The notes below the pieces were generated by a model. It worked only from the letters and a program-made list of their open reading frames with translations. It did not search any database and was not told where the DNA came from. From an uncultured Selenomonas sp. (GTDB taxonomy: Bacteria; Bacillota; Negativicutes; Selenomonadales; Selenomonadaceae), in assembly GCA_937915915.1 (NCBI GenBank), contig CALGGN010000111.1, positions 1-20,035 on the forward strand: 20,035 nt of DNA, written 5' to 3'. Each line of letters starts with the position of its first letter. The first letter of the stretch is position 1. The translations under genes and the position numbers were made by a program. Below are positions 13,888 to 20,035 of the stretch, piece after piece.

Positions 13888-15006
13888 CTACATTGGTGGC
13901 AGTTTCGCCATGTTTTCCTGCTTCATTGCCATAGTGGAATGAACATATCGATCCAGCGTTATGTTGATATTAGCGTGTCCAAGTATTTCGCTAAGGCATT
14001 TTACATCAAAACCGGCTTCAATGCAGACCGTAGCAAAGGTATGCCTGAGCGCATGAAAATTTGCATCCTCGATGCCGCATTCGTCCAATACGGCTTTAAA
14101 TCGATTTTGCATAGTTCGTGGCTCAATAAATCTCTCGTTATCCCCGGTTAAAAAAAATGTTCCGGGCTTATAGACATTGGCAAGCCCAGGACACATATCC
14201 TGTGGTAGAGGAATGGTACGCACCGAGGAATCGCTCTTGGGCGAACTTATTATTACTTTCGTCTTGGCTGTTCCCTCGCCCTCCTCGTTGCGGACACGCT
14301 GTAACGTAGCATGGATATGCAGTTCTTGACTATCAATGGAGAAGTCATCCCATTTAAGGGCGCAAAGCTCACCAATTCGAATCCCGGTTCGCAGACACAA
14401 TTGTATGCCAATATTGCATAAATTCTGATTAGATGAAAGATATGCTTGGAGTTTTTTCCGCTCTGCCCGATTAAAAACTCGCATTTCCTCTCGTTTTTGA
14501 CGTATAAACGCACAATCGGAGGTAAAGCCCACCATATACCCATGATTTAACGCATATTTACGAAGGTGCTTTAAGACACGCAGTATCTCCGACACAGTTT
14601 TGGGCGAAAGGCCTTGTCCTTTTACTCCTCCACTTGTAAGTAAAACGTTGCAAAAATTGGAAATGTTCTGATTCACCAAGGAATCAATGTGCCTATCGCC
14701 GAACTCCGGAAGAATATAACACCGCAGATAATCCTCATACCTTGCGGTTGTTGCCGGCTTGACAAATATCGTGGAATCCTTGAGCCAATCGGCACTAATG
14801 GCCTTGATTGTACCACGCTGTGCAATTATCGATGTCTTATTAACCGTATTCTCATATTTGGCAACTATCAATTTCGCCTTGCACTCGCGGTATGTACTAC
14901 CAAACACAGAACCTCGTTTTATATTTCCGTTAATTCTCTCCTTGACATAGCGTCCTTCCCAGCGCCCATCTTTTCGCTTGTAGATATTATCGCCCCTACG
15001 AGCCAT
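13888..15006 (-). CDS. Tyrosine recombinase/integrase
   Basis: A 372-aa protein. The N-terminus, GDNIYKRKDGRWEGRYVKE, is the AP2-like arm-binding domain of Tn916/phage-type integrases. A SAM-like core-binding domain follows (about 70-175). The catalytic domain has Arg210 (LRTGIRIGEL), Lys257 (SPKSDSSVRTIPL), His318 and Arg321 (HALRHTFA), His344 (ILGHANINIT) and nucleophile Tyr354 (LDRYVHS), so all six catalytic positions are present and the enzyme should be active. AAGGATG precedes the ATG. It ends in its own terminator and has four arm-type repeats at its 3' side. Near-palindromic core sites lie on both sides, 1.5 kb apart, and these are its likely substrates. No excisionase gene is visible. 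It could be a DNA invertase of the phase-variation type or the integrase of a larger element. Confidence 0.9.
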   Translation of the reverse strand: MARRGDNIYKRKDGRWEGRYVKERINGNIKRGSVFGSTYRECKAKLIVAKYENTVNKTSIIAQRGTIKAISADWLKDSTIFVKPATTARYEDYLRCYILPEFGDRHIDSLVNQNISNFCNVLLTSGGVKGQGLSPKTVSEILRVLKHLRKYALNHGYMVGFTSDCAFIRQKREEMRVFNRAERKKLQAYLSSNQNLCNIGIQLCLRTGIRIGELCALKWDDFSIDSQELHIHATLQRVRNEEGEGTAKTKVIISSPKSDSSVRTIPLPQDMCPGLANVYKPGTFFLTGDNERFIEPRTMQNRFKAVLDECGIEDANFHALRHTFATVCIEAGFDVKCLSEILGHANINITLDRYVHSTMAMKQENMAKLPPM

Positions 15007-15154
15007 TCCATCACATCCTTAAAAAAAAATATGTTCACGGAGATTGGTGGCTTATCCGCATACAATGCGGCATCACCATATGCAATATTCGACGCCATTT
15101 GTAACAGCTTACTTAATGAAGGAAAAATTTCTTGAAAAAATTTCAATCCCCCTA

Positions 15155-15183
15155 TTGACAGAATGGGAATTATGTGGTAAACT
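15155..15183 (+). promoter_or_regulatory. Near-consensus outward promoter inside the right recombination site
   Basis: TTGACA (15155-15160), 17-bp spacer, TAAACT (15178-15183) with an extended TGG before the -10. It reads right, away from the recombinase, into the core site at 15232-15256 and then a terminator. GGAGG (15209-15213) and an ATG (15221) follow, but the frame stops after five codons. Confidence 0.75.
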
Positions 15184-15220
15184 TTTTCCGTATTAGATAC
15201 ACATTCGTGGAGGACGTAAC

Positions 15221-15238
15221 ATGTTGGAGCTTTCGTAG
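15221..15238 (+). other. Five-codon ORF with strong initiation signals
   Basis: ATG TTG GAG CTT TCG TAG (MLELS), with GGAGG 7 nt before the ATG and a near-consensus promoter 38 bp upstream. The stop lies inside the recombination core site. Either a leader peptide or the 5' stub of a gene cut off by recombination. Confidence 0.45.
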
Positions 15239-15256
15239 AGTAGGTTACTCTACGAA
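15232..15256. repeat. Palindromic recombination site, right copy
   Basis: Arms TTCGTAGAGTA and TACTCTACGAA around GGT: the exact reverse complement of the 13706-13730 copy. GACT follows both copies in the direct orientation, so common descent as direct repeats cannot be ruled out. The distance between the cores is 1501 bp. Confidence 0.7.
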
Positions 15257-15273
15257 GACTTGTTGGGTTGGTG

Positions 15274-15299
15274 GCTCGGATTTGATGCCGAGTTTTTTT
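15274..15299 (+). terminator. Intrinsic terminator facing the outward promoter
   Basis: Stem CTCGG (15275-15279) and CCGAG (15288-15292), 8-nt loop, then seven T. It would stop transcripts from the 15155 promoter after about 110 nt in the present orientation and shields the XRE gene. Confidence 0.75.
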
Positions 15300-15312
15300 A
15301 TTCTGATAGATT

Positions 15313-15326
15313 AGTGTTATTTCACT
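15313..15326. promoter_or_regulatory. Operator O1 for the XRE regulator
   Basis: AGTGT-TATT-TCACT, one mismatch to the AGTGA-N4-TCACT shared by three sites upstream of the XRE gene; the palindrome extends outward to ATTAGTG/CACTAAT. Confidence 0.6.
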
Positions 15327-15366
15327 AATACCAAAGCGTGAATGAATCCTTGTTAAACACCATAAT

Positions 15367-15380
15367 AGTGATTTATCACT
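15367..15380. promoter_or_regulatory. Operator O2 for the XRE regulator
   Basis: AGTGA-TTTA-TCACT, a perfect 5-bp inverted half-site pair, 54 bp from O1. Confidence 0.65.
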
Positions 15381-15404
15381 TACTATAGCATAAAATTATT
15401 CATT

Positions 15405-15418
15405 AGTGAAGTATCACT
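15405..15418. promoter_or_regulatory. Operator O3 for the XRE regulator
   Basis: AGTGA-AGTA-TCACT, 38 bp from O2, touching the -35 hexamer at 15418. Binding here should block the XRE promoter, so autorepression is likely. Confidence 0.65.
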
Positions 15419-15446
15419 TGCAAATTTATTTTTCTCGGTGTATAAT
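15418..15446 (+). promoter_or_regulatory. Promoter of the small XRE regulator
   Basis: TTGCAA (15418-15423), 17-bp spacer, perfect TATAAT (15441-15446), 27 bp before the ATG. Operator O3 abuts the -35. Confidence 0.8.
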
Positions 15447-15473
15447 CATAATCACAGTAACGGGAGGAAACGG

Positions 15474-15734
15474 ATGATGGACACACAGGATGCGGTTGCA
15501 AGCCGCATACGGCAGCTTTGCCGGGAGCAAGGCATCACGCCCAACAAACTGAGCAAGATCTCTGGCGTACCGCAAGCCACCATCAAAAGCATCCTACTCG
15601 GCGAGAGCAAAAACCCCGGCACGGTGGTCATCAAGAGACTGTGTGACGGCTTTGGCATAACGCTGGACGAGTTCTTCGGCACGGAGGAGTTTGATGCTCT
15701 GGCAGATCCCCAAACCTCGGGCAAACAAAAATAG
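15474..15734 (+). CDS. Small XRE-family transcriptional regulator
   Basis: An 86-aa protein: a single HTH_3 domain (VASRIRQLCREQGITPNKLS, then KISGVPQATIKSILLGESKN) followed by a short tail FFGTEEFDALADPQTSGKQK. Start ATG 15474 has GGGAGG 6 nt upstream; 15477 is the alternative. Upstream lie a near-perfect promoter and three 14-bp operators with half-site AGTGA, one on the -35, so it probably represses itself and perhaps loops DNA between sites. The tail is too short for a sensor domain, so it may respond through a partner or only by dosage. Its stop lies within the terminator of the convergent SfsA gene. Whether it also controls the recombinase or the promoter at 15155 is open. Confidence 0.85.
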   Translation: MMDTQDAVASRIRQLCREQGITPNKLSKISGVPQATIKSILLGESKNPGTVVIKRLCDGFGITLDEFFGTEEFDALADPQTSGKQK

Positions 15735-15760
15735 GCCAGACACCGTTATGGTATCTAGCC
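15727..15760 (-). terminator. Terminator of the SfsA gene
   Basis: Arms GGCCAGACACC (15734-15744) and GGTATCTAGCC (15750-15760) pair fully only on the minus strand, where the two mismatches become G-U pairs; TATTTTTG follows. A further pair GGGCAAAC/GTTTGCCC (15719-15726, 15765-15772) encloses it. Confidence 0.7.
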
Positions 15761-15820
15761 GTGCGTTTGCCCTTATCGGGCTCGATATATGTTACCCATT
15801 CCTCGTGTTCCTCTGTTCAC

Positions 15821-16495
15821 TCAATTCGGCGCAAGCACTCGCCCCTCATCCACTATCAGTCCATCCTCATGCACTTCACAGCCGATAAACCATATCCTCA
15901 CCCCGGCTGCCACAGTTTCTTGCCAAGCTGTTCCGAAAGCAGGGTGCGTCTCCACATTGGGGCACACCTCTTTTACTTTCGGCATCTGAATCACAAAGGC
16001 CATGCCGCACCAGTAGCCCTGCTGTCTTGCGCGGATAAGTTCATGGATATGCTTCACGCCACGCTCCGTGGGAGCATCTGGGAAGTAGCCAATGCCGTTG
16101 CGCTCCAGGGTGCAGCCCTTGACTTCGAGAAGGCACTTCTGCGCTCCCCGCTCCATATAGAAGTCAATGCGGGAGCTGCCGTAGGCGTATTCCGGCTGAA
16201 TAACGTCATAGCCCTGCCCCGCCAGCCATTCTGCCATGACCCTGTTGGGTGCTTGACTGTCGATGTTAACCAGTCCCAGCCCCGCCTTTTCCACGGCGAT
16301 GAGGTCATAGCGTGTCTTGCGGGCCTGGTTATCGGCTTCCGACAGGATAACCTTGGCATTGGGTAGCAACAGTTCCTTGCATCTGCCTGTGTTCTTCACA
16401 TGGACGGTTTCTCGTCGGCCGTTTATATCGACATCGGCGATGAAGCGATTGGGGCGGCTGACAAACCATGCCTCTACGGTCTTGCGGTATTTCAT
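15821..16495 (-). CDS. sfsA: SfsA family DNA/RNA nuclease-like protein
   Basis: A 224-aa protein, full length for the family. The N-terminal OB-like domain has FVSRPNRFIADVDI and VHVKNTGRCKELLLP (31-45). The C-terminal PD-(D/E)XK-type core has YAYGSSRIDF (Asp111) and CLLEVKGCTLE (Glu124, Lys126), followed by FPDAPTERGVKHIHEL, all typical of SfsA. The protein was named sugar fermentation stimulation protein from E. coli; the fold points to nucleic-acid binding or cleavage, and its true role is unsettled. The start ATG at 16495 has only a weak ribosome binding site. It is divergent from the endonuclease IV remnant. GC content and codon use match the right-hand chromosomal genes rather than the island. 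Confidence 0.95.
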   Translation of the reverse strand: MKYRKTVEAWFVSRPNRFIADVDINGRRETVHVKNTGRCKELLLPNAKVILSEADNQARKTRYDLIAVEKAGLGLVNIDSQAPNRVMAEWLAGQGYDVIQPEYAYGSSRIDFYMERGAQKCLLEVKGCTLERNGIGYFPDAPTERGVKHIHELIRARQQGYWCGMAFVIQMPKVKEVCPNVETHPAFGTAWQETVAAGVRIWFIGCEVHEDGLIVDEGRVLAPN

Positions 16496-16529
16496 TTCCC
16501 AACCCTCTGGCTCTCGCTTTTGACTTCCA

Positions 16530-16559
16530 TTGCCTGCCTTGCCCCCTCCGTGCTAAAAT
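16530..16559 (+). promoter_or_regulatory. Candidate promoter of the endonuclease IV remnant
   Basis: TTGCCT (16530-16535), 18-bp spacer, TAAAAT (16554-16559) with an extended TGC before it. It lies 40 bp upstream of the GGAGG/ATA start region. Confidence 0.4.
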
Positions 16560-16599
16560 TGCACATATTCACAAAAATCTTGATTGGAGGGAACTCCCT

Positions 16600-17151
16600 A
16601 TACTCCATATCGGATGCCATCTATCATCGGCAAAGGGCTTTCTTGCCATGGGCAACGAGGCTGCGGCAATGAAAGCCGACACCTTTGCCTTCTTTACCCG
16701 TAATCCCCGTGGCGGCAAGGCCAAAGACATCGACCCCGCTGATGTGGATGCTTTCCTTGCCTTCCGGCGGGAACATCATTTTGTCCGGCTGGTGGCGCAC
16801 GCTCCCTATACCATGAATCTATGCGCCGCCAAAGAGAATATACGCACCTTCGCCTTGGAAATGCTCACCGATGATCTTCGCCGCATGGAGGTCATTCCCG
16901 GCAACTATTACAACTTCCATCCCGGTAGCGATGTAGGGCAGGGTGTCGAGAAAGGCATCGAACTCATCGCCAAACATCTGAACCAAGCCATGTTCCCAGA
17001 GCAGACCACTACCGTTCTTTTGGAAACCATGGCGGGAAAAGGCTCGGAGGTGGGGCGTAGCTTCGAGGAATTGCGCGCCATCATGACACCCAATGACAAC
17101 GAGGGATATGCCAAGGAGATTATCCTCCTGCGGAGCCGCTTCCGAAAATAG
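16600..17151 (+). pseudogene. nfo: Endonuclease IV with in-frame internal deletion and ATA start
   Basis: The frame starts at an ATA (16600), 9 nt after GGAGG, where the family has ATG: [ATA]LHIGCHLSSAKGFLAMG. It continues with FFTRNPRGGKAKDIDPADV, VAHAPYTMNLCA, YNFHPGSDVGQGVEKGIELI and TTTVLLETMAGKGSEVGRSF, all highly typical of AP endonuclease IV. After FEELRAIM it jumps directly to TPNDNEGYAKEIILLRSRF, which is the C-terminal end of the family. About 100 residues are missing compared with the usual 280 or so. Of the nine zinc ligands, the three in the first half (equivalents of His69, His109, Glu145) remain. The LDTCH, IHLND and DRHANIG motifs and the Glu before TPND are gone, so the three-zinc site cannot form. 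The reading frame is otherwise intact. The frame is open further upstream (ATG 16468), but without homology. Confidence 0.85.
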
Positions 17152-17209
17152 CCGACGGACATTCCCTGCTCGATATGCGAAGGGTATAAGGCAAGACAGC
17201 GTTGCACTC

Positions 17210-17548
17210 TTACAGCTTGCGCCTGAGCGCATCCTTAATTTGGATCATCGCCTGCAAAAGGTACTCCTTCTCCTGCTCCGAGCAGTCCTGCAGCATGGAC
17301 AGGAATTTATCCTTGCAGGGGGCATAAGGTATATTCGTGTTGTCGGACAAGAGTCTGTCCATCGTCACATGGAGGGCGTTGGCTATCAGCACCAGAGAAT
17401 TCAAGCTGGGCTTGGTATTCCCTCCCTCTATGTGGCAGATATGGGACGTTGACAGTCCCACCATCTCACCCAGTGCCTCTTGGGAAAGGCTCATTTCTTT
17501 CCGCGCCTCCCGTATTCTTCTGCCTATGGCATCATAGTCAAGTTCCAT
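17210..17548 (-). CDS. XRE-family transcriptional regulator
   Basis: A 112-aa protein from ATG 17548 (AGGGGA 8 nt upstream; a GTG at 17554 is too close to it). The N-terminal HTH_3 domain is textbook: YDAIGRRIREARKEMSLSQE, then ALGEMVGLSTSHICHIEGGN and SLNSLVLIANALHVTMDRLL. The C-terminal 40 residues (CKDKFLSMLQDCSEQEKEYL, then LQAMIQIKDALRRKL) form a helical dimerisation-like tail found in many small Firmicute XRE proteins. It is convergent with the endonuclease IV remnant, 58 bp apart. No operator was recognised upstream. Target genes are unknown. Confidence 0.9.
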   Translation of the reverse strand: MELDYDAIGRRIREARKEMSLSQEALGEMVGLSTSHICHIEGGNTKPSLNSLVLIANALHVTMDRLLSDNTNIPYAPCKDKFLSMLQDCSEQEKEYLLQAMIQIKDALRRKL

Positions 17549-17672
17549 GACCACATTCCCCTATAAGCTTTGTATGCACATAATTCTTGTGCCAACCCTA
17601 TCGTAATCGTTTTCGGTTCACCATGAATAGAATACGGATTGCCCGCACGGAAAACATACTCGATACAATGCC

Positions 17673-18134
17673 TCACTTGCACACGTTCACCCATCCCACA
17701 GCCCCGGAATACTTCTCCAATTCCTCCGGGGTAAGCTCAATGGCACTATTCCCGCTCCCGCAGGCCGGGAACACCGTGTCAAACCGTTTCAGAGATACAT
17801 CGAGGTAGACTTTCACTCCATCGTTGACGGCAAAGGGACAAACGCCGCCGACAGCGTGACCGATGGCGCTTTCCACCATATCCGCCGACAGCATCTTTGG
17901 CTTGCCGTGAAACTCAGCCTTGAATTTTGCTCCGGCAATCCGCATATCCCCCGCTGTCACCACGAGGATTGGCTCTCCCGCCAAATCGAAGGACAGCGTT
18001 TTGGCGATACGGGCAGGATCACAGCCTACCGCATGGGCAGCAAGCTCCACCGTGGCACTGGATTCGGCAAATTCCAAGATGCGCTCTTCCATGCCGTAAG
18101 AGTGAAAGAACGACCGTACTTTCTCTATGGACAT
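17673..18134 (-). CDS. ybaK: YbaK/EbsC-family aminoacyl-tRNA deacylase
   Basis: About 153 aa from ATG 18134 (MSIEKVRSFFHSYGME); GGAGGAG lies 9-11 nt upstream. The frame also opens at 18170, but that would overlap the DUF5131 gene. Family motifs are present: SSATVELAAHAVGCDPARIA, then KTLSFDLAGEPILVVTAGD with the lysine (Lys54 of this start) that corresponds to the catalytic Lys of YbaK/ProX, then VGGVCPFAVNDGVKVYLDVS. These proteins hydrolyse mischarged tRNA, for example Cys-tRNA(Pro), as a free-standing editing activity in the cytoplasm; the exact substrate of this member cannot be read from the sequence. The ribosome binding site lies inside the end of the DUF5131 gene and the genes are only 4 bp apart, so they form an operon. 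Confidence 0.92.
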   Translation of the reverse strand: MSIEKVRSFFHSYGMEERILEFAESSATVELAAHAVGCDPARIAKTLSFDLAGEPILVVTAGDMRIAGAKFKAEFHGKPKMLSADMVESAIGHAVGGVCPFAVNDGVKVYLDVSLKRFDTVFPACGSGNSAIELTPEELEKYSGAVGWVNVCK

Positions 18135-18138
18135 AATG

Positions 18139-19029
18139 TCAAACTCCTCCCGTATCTTTCTCGCAAGCACCGCAATGACTGCAGCCGTTGCAAATCAGGC
18201 GACTGCCGCATTTGTCACAATTTCTTCCATCGTATTGGGGTTGGTATAGATACTCCGAAGGTATCGGCAGCCCCAAGGGAGTGCATAGGCGAAATTCTAT
18301 GGGCTTGCCCCTGAAGTTCATGCCGGACTTATGCGCCATCTCGCTCTGCAACCGCTTATCCGGGAGTCGATAGGTCTTGCCGTCCTTGATGAATACCGTC
18401 CCCGTTTCGATAAAGGCGAAGGTCACATTGTGGCGCACACATTCTGCCCGGAGGCTCTTTACCCACTCGAAGTCCAAGGGGCGAGCACCGTCATAGTTCT
18501 CGCCGCCGCAAATGACCTGCTCAATCTGTCCGTCTGCCAGATACGGCTCGATACTGACTCTCCCGATGAAGGGAGCACACATGATGCCCTTGTGCTTAAA
18601 GGGCAAATTTAGCAGGATGGGGATGCGCTCGTCTGCCCGTCGCTGATTCTCGCAGGTCACATTGAAGAAGATGTTCTCCCAGCCATCCCCGAAGTCCAGC
18701 GGCAAAGTCTCACGCACCCGTTCCGGGCGTTTCGTGAGCAGGAAAAATTTCACATCCGGTCGAGCATACATGATGTTCCATGCCTCTGCTCGCCATGCAT
18801 CGGCTTCCGGGAGAAAGAAATCGGAGGTCATGCAGACTCGGATGAGTTCGCCGCTCTTTACCCGGTATTCTCCGCTCTTGGTGCGCTGCAAGGGATAGTC
18901 AAAGTTATTGGTGCGGTAGATTTTCGCACCGTCCACCCCACGCCACCGATCAAGGGTGTACATATAGCAGTTGGCGCAGCCCTCGCTGATACGGACGCAG
19001 CCATGCCACGGATTCCATATATCATGCAT
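18139..19029 (-). CDS. DUF5131 family protein (phage Gp37/Gp68-like)
   Basis: 296 aa from ATG 19029 (MHDIWNPWHGCVRISEGCAN), with GGGAGG 7 nt upstream; the frame is open to 19047. The N-terminal W-N-P-W-H-G-C...S-x-G-C-x-x-C-Y motif is the hallmark of the family and resembles a radical-SAM-like or Fe-S Cys cluster (GCANCY). LLTKRPERV, FNVTCENQRRADERI, RVSIEPYL and VICGGENYDGARPLDFEWV are further family motifs; in homologues the whole fold is TIM-barrel-like. The C-terminus adds a Cys-rich zinc-ribbon-like end (CDKCGSRLICNGCSHCGAC). Its function is unknown. It occurs in phages and chromosomes. It is co-transcribed with the YbaK gene and divergent from the Rpn-like gene. Confidence 0.88.
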   Translation of the reverse strand: MHDIWNPWHGCVRISEGCANCYMYTLDRWRGVDGAKIYRTNNFDYPLQRTKSGEYRVKSGELIRVCMTSDFFLPEADAWRAEAWNIMYARPDVKFFLLTKRPERVRETLPLDFGDGWENIFFNVTCENQRRADERIPILLNLPFKHKGIMCAPFIGRVSIEPYLADGQIEQVICGGENYDGARPLDFEWVKSLRAECVRHNVTFAFIETGTVFIKDGKTYRLPDKRLQSEMAHKSGMNFRGKPIEFRLCTPLGLPIPSEYLYQPQYDGRNCDKCGSRLICNGCSHCGACEKDTGGV

Positions 19030-19180
19030 CGTTCTGCCTCCCGGCAAGAGGCATACGCCTCCCTACAATCTCCTGCAATAAGTTCGCCATAACAGCAGGC
19101 AATTCCTCTTTTTGTGGTGGGCAGCAGGATATTCATGGCAATGTGTCGAATGGAAATTCGTGGAGGATGTTTCGCACTTC

Positions 19181-19209
19181 TTGAGAGAGCGACGCAGACA
19201 TGGTAAAAT
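19181..19209 (+). promoter_or_regulatory. Promoter of the Rpn/YhgA-like gene
   Basis: TTGAGA (19181-19186), 17-bp spacer, TAAAAT (19204-19209) with extended TGG before it, 23 bp before the ATG. The rest of the 19030-19231 spacer shows nothing I can name. Confidence 0.65.
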
Positions 19210-19231
19210 ATAAGAAACAATGGGAGATGTG

Positions 19232-20035
19232 ATGCGCATGGGCGCGATTGATACGGAGGCCAAGGCATACCTGTCCTCGCCGGACAAAGTAGCGGATGCC
19301 TTCAACTACTGGGTGTACGGCGGCAGAGATGTCATCAAAGCCGAAGCTCTGGAGCCGATGGACACGACGGCAATTGCTCTGCCCTACGGCAACGATGCCA
19401 AGAAGCCAATCCAGAAGATACGAGATGTGCTGAAACTCTACACAGCGATGAAGGATGAGCAGGCATATTACCTCATGCTTGGCATCGAGATACAGGCAGA
19501 GACTCACTACGCCCTTCCCGTGAGGAATATGCTGTACGATGCCATGAGTTATGCCCAGCAGGTGTCGGATATTGCGGCAGAACACCGTAAGAACAAGGAC
19601 AAGATGACCGGCGGAGAGTTTCTGTCCGGCTTGAAAAAAGAAGATAAGTTGATGCCTGTCATCACCTTGGTCATCAGCCTCAGCACGGAAGAACGGGATG
19701 GGCCTCTCACTCTCCACGAGATGCTGACAGTGGAAAACAAGGAACTTCTGGCATTCGTGCCGGACTATCGGCTGAACCTTCTCTCTCCCGATAAAATCGA
19801 GGACTTCGGCAAGTTCCGCACGGAGCTTGGAGTGCTTTTCGAATGCATCAAGCACAAGCAGGATGACAACATGGGTTGGATGGAAGGGAAAGAATATTTC
19901 AGGCATGTGAATCGGAACACGGCGAGCCTTATCAAGACGGTGACGGGATTTAATATTTCTCTGGATGAGGAAGGAGATGTGGTGGACATGATGAACGCTT
20001 GGGAAAACGGTATAAATCAAGCTAGAAACGATGGT
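19232..20035 (+). CDS. Rpn/YhgA-like (PD-(D/E)XK transposase_31) family protein, C-terminus beyond window
   Basis: I translated the plus strand from ATG 19232 (GGGAG 5 nt upstream); 268 codons are open to the window edge. The start MRMGAIDTEAKAYLSSPDKV, then ADAFNYWVYGGRDVIKAEAL and LEPMDTTAIALPYGN, then QAYYLMLGIEIQAETHYALP, follow the pattern of the Rpn/YhgA-like proteins common in Selenomonadaceae and Clostridia. The D-T-x-x-I/L and G-I-E-x-Q spacing corresponds to the PD-(D/E)XK nuclease core (Asp near residue 44, Glu/Gln near 94-96). Relatives such as E. coli RpnA are recombination-promoting DNA nucleases with no confirmed transposition; here that is family knowledge only. Multiple copies per genome are usual. 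The overlapping long minus-strand frame at 19133-20020 is its shadow. Confidence 0.85.
   Translation, partial: MRMGAIDTEAKAYLSSPDKVADAFNYWVYGGRDVIKAEALEPMDTTAIALPYGNDAKKPIQKIRDVLKLYTAMKDEQAYYLMLGIEIQAETHYALPVRNMLYDAMSYAQQVSDIAAEHRKNKDKMTGGEFLSGLKKEDKLMPVITLVISLSTEERDGPLTLHEMLTVENKELLAFVPDYRLNLLSPDKIEDFGKFRTELGVLFECIKHKQDDNMGWMEGKEYFRHVNRNTASLIKTVTGFNISLDEEGDVVDMMNAWENGINQARNDG

Noticed and set aside
15761..16366. 201-aa open frame on the plus strand
   Set aside because: Antisense to SfsA, whose motifs are unmistakable; no initiation signals.
18858..19268. 136-aa minus-strand frame with Cys-rich start around 19030-19140
   Set aside because: It overlaps DUF5131 out of frame and reads as low-complexity there; a short peptide upstream of DUF5131 cannot be excluded but has no support.
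19133..20020. 295-aa open frame on the minus strand
   Set aside because: It is the shadow of the plus-strand Rpn/YhgA-like gene, which has a promoter, ribosome binding site and family motifs.
1..20035. CRISPR array or regular spaced repeats
   Set aside because: The only short repeats found are the four recombinase-side repeats and three operators; neither has repeat-spacer regularity.

Overview
The window looks like a chromosomal stretch of a Negativicutes-type Firmicute (Selenomonas, Mitsuokella or Megamonas-like). This is inferred from strong GGAGG-type ribosome binding sites, TTGACA/TATAAT-type promoters and the flavour of the flanking genes (SfsA, an Rpn/YhgA-like protein, DUF5131). It has three parts by base composition: GC-rich ends (about 1-1.75 kb and 15.5-20 kb) and a clearly more AT-rich middle (about 1.75-15.4 kb), which reads as an acquired island.

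Left end (1-1757, minus strand): early genes of a prophage or integrative element. They are a P-loop ATPase running off the edge, a Gp157-like coiled-coil protein, a 67-aa protein and a sigma-70-like regulator. The two upstream genes each carry a long mRNA hairpin at the 5' end; the sigma gene's hairpin holds its own ribosome binding site. A 445-bp gap follows, then a plus-strand HTH-RCC1 repeat protein that seems to begin at a non-AUG codon. A perfect 20-bp-stem terminator separates it from the convergent genes beyond.

Middle (3837-13664, all minus strand): the most interesting part. Read in the direction of transcription it holds an exported protein, a radical SAM/SPASM maturase, a 62-aa precursor peptide whose six cysteines lie exactly every fourth residue (CX3 repeats), a ClpP-like serine protease, an ABC exporter without a C39 peptidase domain, and a second exported protein. 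A 147-bp nested inverted repeat, an unknown 294-aa exported protein and a third exported protein follow, then a Sel1/TPR protein, an HD-domain alarmone-hydrolase-like enzyme and an exported TPR protein. The three exported proteins of about 139 aa are divergent paralogues. I read this as a ribosomally made, radical-SAM-modified peptide (RiPP) locus with unusual partners.

13.7-15.3 kb: a tyrosine recombinase gene lies between two 25-bp near-palindromes that are exact reverse complements of each other. Inside the right-hand one, a near-consensus promoter with a strong ribosome binding site points outward and now runs into a terminator. Inverting the segment would aim that promoter at the peptide operon, for which I see no good promoter in the present arrangement. 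This suggests a phase-variable ON/OFF switch, with the sequenced state OFF. The same geometry could instead be a minimal integrated element.

Right end (15.3-20 kb): a small XRE regulator behind three copies of a 14-bp operator, SfsA, an endonuclease IV gene with a large in-frame internal deletion and an ATA start, a second XRE regulator, a DUF5131-YbaK gene pair, and an Rpn/YhgA-like protein running off the right edge.
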